Shown here in pieces: positions 59,481 through 64,000 of a DNA stretch of 64,000 bases. The translations under genes and the position numbers were made by a program. Source of the stretch: Planctomycetota bacterium (lineage in GTDB: Bacteria > Planctomycetota > UBA1135 > UBA2386); contig CANEYR010000007.1 in assembly GCA_947444055.1 (NCBI GenBank), positions 40,724-104,723 of the forward strand, given 5' to 3'. The notes below the pieces were generated by a model, which saw only the letters and a list, made by a program, of their open reading frames with translations, made no database searches and was not told the origin of the DNA. Position 1 is the stretch's first letter. Each line of letters starts with the position of its first letter.

Positions 59481-60275
59481 ATGCTGAAGAGTCTCTACAC
59501 GACTGCGACGGGCATGAAGGCCCAGCAGACCATGGTGGACATGATCGCGAACAACATCGCGAACGTGAACACGGCCGGGTTCAAGAAGTCGCAAGCCTCG
59601 TTCGAGGACTTGTTCTACGTGACCCTGCAATCACCAGGTCTGGCGCGCGGCGCCGGCGACGCGGCCGTTCCGATCGGCACGCAGATCGGCTCCGGCACGC
59701 GCCTCAACGGCACCACCAAGGTGTTCACGACGGGCACGCTTGAGATCACCGAACGCAATCTCGACGTCGCCATCGACGGCGACGGCTTCTTCGCGGTGAC
59801 GCTGCCGGACAGCTCGACTGGTTACACGCGCGACGGCAGCTTCCAAGTCAACGCCGACGGCAAGATCGTCACCGGCAGCGGCAACACATTGCTGCCCGAG
59901 ATCACGGTGCCGAGCGACACCCTTGAGATCGCCATCGATCCTGAGGGCCGCGTCAACGTGCGCACCGCCAGCAGCCCGGACTCGTCGACGCTGCTCGGCC
60001 AAGTCACCCTGCACCGCTTCGTCAACCCGAGCGGCATGCTCGCCGTCGGCGCCAACATCCTGCGACCGACGGAAGCGTCGGGCGCGCCCATCACCAACAC
60101 GCCAGGAACCACGGGCCTCGGTCTCATGAAGCAAGGCTTCGTCGAGCGCTCGAACGTGCAGATCGTCAACGAGCTGGTCAACCTCATCGTCGCGCAACGC
60201 GCCTACGAGGTGAACAGCCGCGCGATCCAGGCCAGCGACCAGATGCTGTCGACGGCCACCAACCTGTCGCGCTGA
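59481..60275 (+). CDS. flgG: Flagellar distal rod protein FlgG
   Basis: A 264-aa protein of standard FlgG length. MLKSLYTTATGMKAQQTMVD, ANNIANVNTAGFKKSQASFE and LFYVTLQSPG are diagnostic N-terminal motifs. The C-terminus has GFVERSNVQIVNELVNLIVA and QRAYEVNSRAIQASDQML. It forms the distal rod through the outer membrane and peptidoglycan. Follows flgF directly and precedes flgA after 42 bp. Confidence 0.95.
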   Translation: MLKSLYTTATGMKAQQTMVDMIANNIANVNTAGFKKSQASFEDLFYVTLQSPGLARGAGDAAVPIGTQIGSGTRLNGTTKVFTTGTLEITERNLDVAIDGDGFFAVTLPDSSTGYTRDGSFQVNADGKIVTGSGNTLLPEITVPSDTLEIAIDPEGRVNVRTASSPDSSTLLGQVTLHRFVNPSGMLAVGANILRPTEASGAPITNTPGTTGLGLMKQGFVERSNVQIVNELVNLIVAQRAYEVNSRAIQASDQMLSTATNLSR

Positions 60276-60317
60276 TTCAGCGCGGCATTCGCAGTAGGGA
60301 ACAACCGGAGGAGAGTC

Positions 60318-61283
60318 ATGAAGACCATCGCAACCTTGTGGCTGTGTCTGTTCGCCGCTGGCGGCGGCGACGAGAAGAGCAAACCGCTGACGTCCGTTCG
60401 GCTGAAGCCGACCGTGTCCGTGCGCGGTCTCGACGTCACCATCGGCGAGCTGTGCGAGCTGCCGGCGGATGCGGCCGGCGTCGCCATCGGCCAGATCAAG
60501 TTCGGTTCGTCCCCGGTGAACGGCTACGCCCGCACCATCTCGCGCGTCGAGATCGTGCAGTCGCTTGCTGCGGCTGGCTTCGATCTCACCAGCGTCAAGG
60601 TCGAAGGCGCGGACGAAGTGGTCGTGCAAGCGGTCATCGTCGAAGTGCCTGGCCAGGATCTGCTCGACGCCGCGACCAACGCGCTGCAAGCGCAACTCGC
60701 GGTCGAAGGCGGCGATGTCGAGTACGAAACGCCAACGCGCATGCGCCACGTGCAAGCGCCGCCCGGACGCCGTAGCCAAGAGGTCCGCGGTCGCGTTCGC
60801 GGCACCCGCACCGGCGCCAACTCGGCCGTCGTCGATGTCGACGTGCTGGTCGATGGCGAGAGCTGCAAGAAGGTGCCCGTCACCTTCAAGCTGCAGCGCT
60901 ACCACCACGTGCTGAAGACGACCGGCACCTTGCGCGCCGGCACCCCACTCGGGCCCGACGCGCTCTCGATCGTGCGCGAACCGCTCGACCAAGCGACCGG
61001 CTTGTTCCTCGATCGCATGGACCAAGTCGCCGGCATGATCGCTTCGCGCAATCTGCAGCCCAACCAACGGCTCACGCTCGGCGACGTCGCCCCGCCGGCC
61101 GTCATTCACCGCGGCGATGTCGTCACCGTCGTGCTGACGCGCGGCCGCGTGAAGGTCACCGCCAAAGCCATGGCGAACCACGATGCGCCGCTCGCTGGCC
61201 GCATCACGCTCACCAACCTGCAATCGCGCAGCACCATCATGGGCATCGTGCACGGGCCCGGCCTCGTGGTGGTGTCGCAATGA
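60318..61283 (+). CDS. flgA: P-ring assembly chaperone FlgA
   Basis: A 321-aa FlgA, a periplasmic chaperone for the P ring. It has a short hydrophobic N-terminus (MKTIATLWLCLFAAGG), a helical/beta N-terminal part, and a C-terminal SAF domain: LKTTGTLRAGTPLGPDALSI, QVAGMIASRNLQPNQRLTLG, RGDVVTVVLTRGRVKVTAKA and ITLTNLQSRSTIMGIVHGPG. GGAGAG precedes the ATG. Overlaps flgH by ATGA. Confidence 0.9.
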   Translation: MKTIATLWLCLFAAGGGDEKSKPLTSVRLKPTVSVRGLDVTIGELCELPADAAGVAIGQIKFGSSPVNGYARTISRVEIVQSLAAAGFDLTSVKVEGADEVVVQAVIVEVPGQDLLDAATNALQAQLAVEGGDVEYETPTRMRHVQAPPGRRSQEVRGRVRGTRTGANSAVVDVDVLVDGESCKKVPVTFKLQRYHHVLKTTGTLRAGTPLGPDALSIVREPLDQATGLFLDRMDQVAGMIASRNLQPNQRLTLGDVAPPAVIHRGDVVTVVLTRGRVKVTAKAMANHDAPLAGRITLTNLQSRSTIMGIVHGPGLVVVSQ

Positions 61284-61909
61284 GTCGCCCCATGCATCCA
61301 GTGTGCGTCGCGGTCGGCATCGCCTTGGTGGCGTTCCCCGCCGTGTTGCCCGCGCAGAATCCGTATGTGCGCACCGGCGCCATGATCAGCGCCATCGCCG
61401 ATCTGCGCGCGCGCAACGTCGGCGACATCCTGACCGTGCTCATCAAGGAAGAGCACAGCGTCAAGAACGAAGAGAAGGTCGAACGCCGCCAAGACACGTC
61501 GCTGGCGGCGCGACTCGAGACCTACACGCTGAGCGACAAGACCTTCCTGAGCAACACCCTGCCTCGCATCGAGATCCGCAAGGAGAGCGACTTCAACGGC
61601 GAGGCCAAGCAGAACTCGGGCAGCGACGTGCGCGCCAGCATCGCGGTGGTCGTCGTCGACGTGCAGCCCAACGGCAACCTGGTCGTCGCCGGCACCCGCA
61701 GTGTCACCGTCAACGACGAGACCCGCACGCTGCGCGTCAGCGGCTTGGTGCGCCCACTCGACGTCACCACCAGCAACACCATCGGCAGCGCCCAGGTCGC
61801 GGACGCCCGCATCTCCATCTCCGGCGAAGGTGCCAATACGCGCCAAATCACGCGCGGCCCCGTTGGCCAACTGTTCGACACCTTGATCTGGGCCGCCTGG
61901 CCGTTCTGA
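61280..61909 (+). CDS. flgH: Flagellar L-ring protein FlgH, non-lipidated N-terminus
   Basis: A 209-aa FlgH, the outer-membrane ring subunit. Family motifs: DLRARNVGDILTVLIKEEHS, KQNSGSDVRASIAVVVVDVQ, NGNLVVAGTRSVTVNDETRT, LRVSGLVRPLDVTTSNTIGS and ADARISISGEG. In most bacteria FlgH is a lipoprotein; here the signal MHPVCVAVGIALVAFPAVLP ends in AQNPYV with no lipobox Cys. Anchoring must therefore differ or the true start must be elsewhere. The ATG overlaps the flgA stop; 11 bp before flgI. Confidence 0.9.
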   Translation: MSRPMHPVCVAVGIALVAFPAVLPAQNPYVRTGAMISAIADLRARNVGDILTVLIKEEHSVKNEEKVERRQDTSLAARLETYTLSDKTFLSNTLPRIEIRKESDFNGEAKQNSGSDVRASIAVVVVDVQPNGNLVVAGTRSVTVNDETRTLRVSGLVRPLDVTTSNTIGSAQVADARISISGEGANTRQITRGPVGQLFDTLIWAAWPF

Positions 61910-61919
61910 GAACTAGCTC

Positions 61920-63152
61920 ATGCGCTTCCTTCCTACGTTCCTCACCTGCTGCAGCCTCGTGGTTGCCCAAGGCGCGACGCCGTCTCCCACAGCACCCGCG
62001 GTGGCACCGGCCGCGACTGGCACGACGCCTGCCGCTACCGGACTGCCGGTCGTCGCCACCGAAGTCGAGATCCCCATTCGCCAGAACGGGCTCGGCGAAA
62101 CGGTGCTGTCACCGCGCATCCGCAACCTGACGCGCTTGCACAACAGCATGCCGCACCAACTGGTCGGCATCGGTCTCGTGACCGGCCTCGCCAACACCGG
62201 CTCGAGCGATCGCGGCACGCGCCAGGCGATCCTCAACGTCGTTCGCCAACTCGGCCTCAACCTGACCATCGCCGACGTCGTCGGGGGCAGCACCGCCCTC
62301 GTATCCATCACCTGCACGATGCTGCCCTTCGCCAAGCAAGGCCAGGCGATGGACGTCAAGATCGAAGTGATCAGCGACGCCAGCTCGTTGCGCGGCGGGG
62401 AACTGCTGCGCGCGGAACTGAAGGGCGTCGATGGCCTGACCTACGTCGTCGCGCAGGGCTCGCTCATCGTCGGCGGCGTCGTCGCCGCTGGCCAGAACGC
62501 GTCGGTGCAGAAGAACACCAGCACCACCGCCTGGGTGACGAATGGCGGCGTCGTCGTGCGCGAAGAAGCCACGTCGTTCTTCAGCGAATCAGGCGCGCTC
62601 GAACTGCAGGTGCTCAATCCAAGCCCGTTCAATGCGTCGTCGATCGCCGCCGGCATCGCCACCGCACTGGCTGGTTCGGGCATGACGGTAACCCCCGTCG
62701 ACCCCAGCCTCGTGCGCATCGAGATCCCCGATGACGACCGCACCAACCAGAACGCGCTGCGCATTCTCAATCTGGTCGGCAACGTGCGCGTGCCGGTCGA
62801 GAACCCCGCCAAGGTCATGATCGACCAAGCGAACGGCACCGTGCTGGCAGGCGAAGGCGTGCTGATCAGTCCGTGCGTCGTCGGCCTCAGCGACCTGACG
62901 ATCGCGATCGTGGAAGAAGACCAAGTCTCGCAGCCCAATCCCTTCTCGCCGGGCACGACGGAACGCGTCGGGCGCACGCGGGTCGAGGTGCAGAACCAGA
63001 ACACCGAACTGAAGAAGGTCGGCGGCGGCGCCACCGTCTCCGACCTCCTGCAGAACCTGAAGGCACTGGGCCTGACGCCCTCGCAGCTGGTTTCCGTGTT
63101 CCAAGCGCTCGACCAGGGCGGCTACCTGCACGCCACGCTCGAGGTGCGCTGA
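61920..63152 (+). CDS. flgI: Flagellar P-ring protein FlgI
   Basis: A 410-aa periplasmic P-ring subunit. A signal (MRFLPTFLTCCSLVVAQG) is followed by a Pro/Ala/Thr-rich stretch unusual for FlgI. The core motifs are intact: QLVGIGLVTGLANTGSSDRG, ALVSITCTMLPFAKQGQAMD, ASSLRGGELLRAELKGVDG, and C-terminal TVLAGEGVLISPCVVGLSDL, SDLLQNLKALGLTPSQLVSV, FQALDQGGYLHATLEVR. The stop overlaps the flgJ ATG (TGATG). Confidence 0.95.
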   Translation: MRFLPTFLTCCSLVVAQGATPSPTAPAVAPAATGTTPAATGLPVVATEVEIPIRQNGLGETVLSPRIRNLTRLHNSMPHQLVGIGLVTGLANTGSSDRGTRQAILNVVRQLGLNLTIADVVGGSTALVSITCTMLPFAKQGQAMDVKIEVISDASSLRGGELLRAELKGVDGLTYVVAQGSLIVGGVVAAGQNASVQKNTSTTAWVTNGGVVVREEATSFFSESGALELQVLNPSPFNASSIAAGIATALAGSGMTVTPVDPSLVRIEIPDDDRTNQNALRILNLVGNVRVPVENPAKVMIDQANGTVLAGEGVLISPCVVGLSDLTIAIVEEDQVSQPNPFSPGTTERVGRTRVEVQNQNTELKKVGGGATVSDLLQNLKALGLTPSQLVSVFQALDQGGYLHATLEVR

Positions 63153-63541
63153 TGGACCCGCTGCTCAAGCTCAACACCATGTCGCAGAACCCTCGCCCCG
63201 ACAAAGAGCGCGTGAAGGCTGAGAAGACCGCGGGGCAGTTCGAACAGATGTTCGTGCGCACGATGGTCAGCAGCCTGCGTGAGACCGCGTCCTTCGGTGA
63301 CGAAGGCATGTTTGGCAAAGGCCCGGGCTCGGACACGTTCGCGGACTGGTTCGACCAGCACCTCGCCGAGCAGGTCTCGAGCAGCAACAACGTCGGCATC
63401 GCCAAGCAACTGCTCGTCGATCTCGAACGCCACGGCGAGATCCCGTCGGACCTGCAGAAGAAGGCTCGCGACGCCGCCGATCGCACCTTCCTGACCGCTC
63501 ACAACGCTCTCGGTAACGGAGGCCTCAATGTCGTTCTCTGA
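63152..63541 (+). CDS. flgJ: FlgJ N-terminal-type rod-binding protein
   Basis: A 129-aa protein of the rod-binding family: EKTAGQFEQMFVRTMVSSLR, GDEGMFGKGPGSDTFADWFD and LAEQVSSSNNVGIAKQLLVD. It lacks the C-terminal peptidoglycan hydrolase domain found in enteric FlgJ, so another enzyme would open the wall. The ATG at 63152 overlaps the flgI stop; the track's start at 62873 lies in flgI in another frame. It overlaps the next gene by 14 bp. Confidence 0.85.
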   Translation: MDPLLKLNTMSQNPRPDKERVKAEKTAGQFEQMFVRTMVSSLRETASFGDEGMFGKGPGSDTFADWFDQHLAEQVSSSNNVGIAKQLLVDLERHGEIPSDLQKKARDAADRTFLTAHNALGNGGLNVVL

Positions 63542-64000
63542 TGACACCAAGACGCTGGAACAATCGTTCTCGCGCACGCAGGAACTGCTGCAGAAGCTGT
63601 TGCAAGGGCTGCAAGCGCGGCGCTCAGCGTGGGTCTCGGCGCGGCCGAGCACGCTGGCTCCTTCGCCCGAGCTGGAGCAGTTGACGCAGGAGATCGCGCG
63701 TGAGGAAGCGCTGCGCGCCGACTTGCTGGGGCGCATTCGCACCGCCTTGCCGACGCCGCTTGGCGGGGACTCGGCGGCGCTGCACATCAACGTGACCCGC
63801 ATCGCCGCGGCGCTGCCGCTGCCGGCAGCCCGTTCGTTGCGCGCGGTCGCCGACATCGTGCAAGCCCTGGCGAAGAAGGTGCGCGCCGAGGTCACGCTCG
63901 GTCAGCGCCTCGTGCGCTTCGCGCAAACAGCAGAAGACGGCGTGCATCGCGGCAAGCAGGTGCGCAGCAGTGCGCCCGGCTACGACCGCGCCGCGCGCAT
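63528..64000 (+). CDS. FlgN-like flagellar chaperone, partial at the right edge
   Basis: Open without a stop from the ATG at 63528 to the end of the window, 157 codons. It is a predominantly helical protein: MSFSDDTKTLEQSFSRTQEL, LEQLTQEIAREEALRADLLG, ...RAVADIVQALAKKVRAEVTL and SAPGYDRAAR. The helical layout, the YDR motif near the end, and the position after flgJ match FlgN, the export chaperone of FlgK/FlgL, which would be expected next. The ORF track omits it because it runs off the window. Confidence 0.6.
   Translation, partial: MSFSDDTKTLEQSFSRTQELLQKLLQGLQARRSAWVSARPSTLAPSPELEQLTQEIAREEALRADLLGRIRTALPTPLGGDSAALHINVTRIAAALPLPAARSLRAVADIVQALAKKVRAEVTLGQRLVRFAQTAEDGVHRGKQVRSSAPGYDRAAR

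Noticed and set aside
59631-61280. 549-aa minus-strand ORF
   Set aside because: Antisense to flgG and flgA, both of which are unambiguous.

Overview
The window is high-GC DNA, read here as chromosomal sequence of a free-living, flagellated, Gram-negative-type bacterium, most likely a member of the Planctomycetota. This assignment is an inference. It rests on many large secreted proteins of unknown function that share a C-terminal beta-rich module, a cytochrome c / copper-monooxygenase / TPR fusion, sialidase-like and LamG-like proteins, and a flagellum with P and L rings. No rRNA, tRNA, CRISPR array, insertion sequence or integrase was seen. Most long ORFs in the track are antisense or out-of-frame shadows produced by the high GC content.

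Layout. 1-4115: a left-truncated exported protein gene, then an OmpR-type response regulator and its sensor kinase (minus strand), with paired 11-bp-phased GTCAAG repeats in front of the kinase gene and of the exported gene. 4131-9606: three tandem paralogous secreted proteins of about 550-570 aa. 9800-13944: two divergent envelope operons, a lipoprotein plus barrel-like lipoprotein (minus) and a cupredoxin-like lipoprotein plus two LpoB/GNA1162-like lipoproteins (plus), the latter closed by a strong hairpin. 14022-17498: a redoxin, a sialidase/SGNH-hydrolase fusion, a solitary Xre/MbcA/ParS-type antitoxin and a DUF1428 protein. 17574-24601: an ABC-F ATPase, a very large secreted metalloprotease-like protein and a choice-of-anchor I-like secreted protein. 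24797-30839: the cytochrome/Cu-monooxygenase/TPR protein, an oligopeptidase B-type protease and a large lipoprotein.

31145-34431: a Fic protein with an AT-rich inverted repeat at its promoter, ArgRS (argS) and a small Cys-rich protein. 34442-43874: a cell-surface or glycan modification region comprising a methyltransferase, a two-catalytic-domain glycosyltransferase and a PhyH/StrG-like dioxygenase in one overlapping operon, a cytochrome-peroxidase-like gene broken by an in-frame TGA, a sulfotransferase, a LamG-like protein and a DegT aminotransferase. 43896-51116: a secreted beta-helix protein divergent from a tightly overlapping lysine/diaminopimelate operon (dapE-like, lysC, dapB, dapA, dapD, then a lipoprotein). 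51123-54381: a HEAT/von Willebrand A exported protein and a YVTN-type beta-propeller.

54524-64000: a flagellar locus. A FlgM-like anti-sigma factor (minus) is divergent from fliK-flgD-flgE-flgF-flgG-flgA-flgH-flgI-flgJ(N)-flgN-like (plus, running off the right edge). The intergenic region holds a sigma28-like promoter facing flgM, a near-perfect sigma54 -24/-12 promoter facing fliK, and a cluster of CGGCAG/CTGCCG palindromes at the distance expected for enhancer-binding-protein sites. The most novel-looking items are this divergent regulatory region, the putative response-regulator operators, the C-terminal module shared by six otherwise different secreted proteins, the Fic operator-like repeat, the nonsense-interrupted peroxidase-like gene, and a structured leader before the DAP operon.
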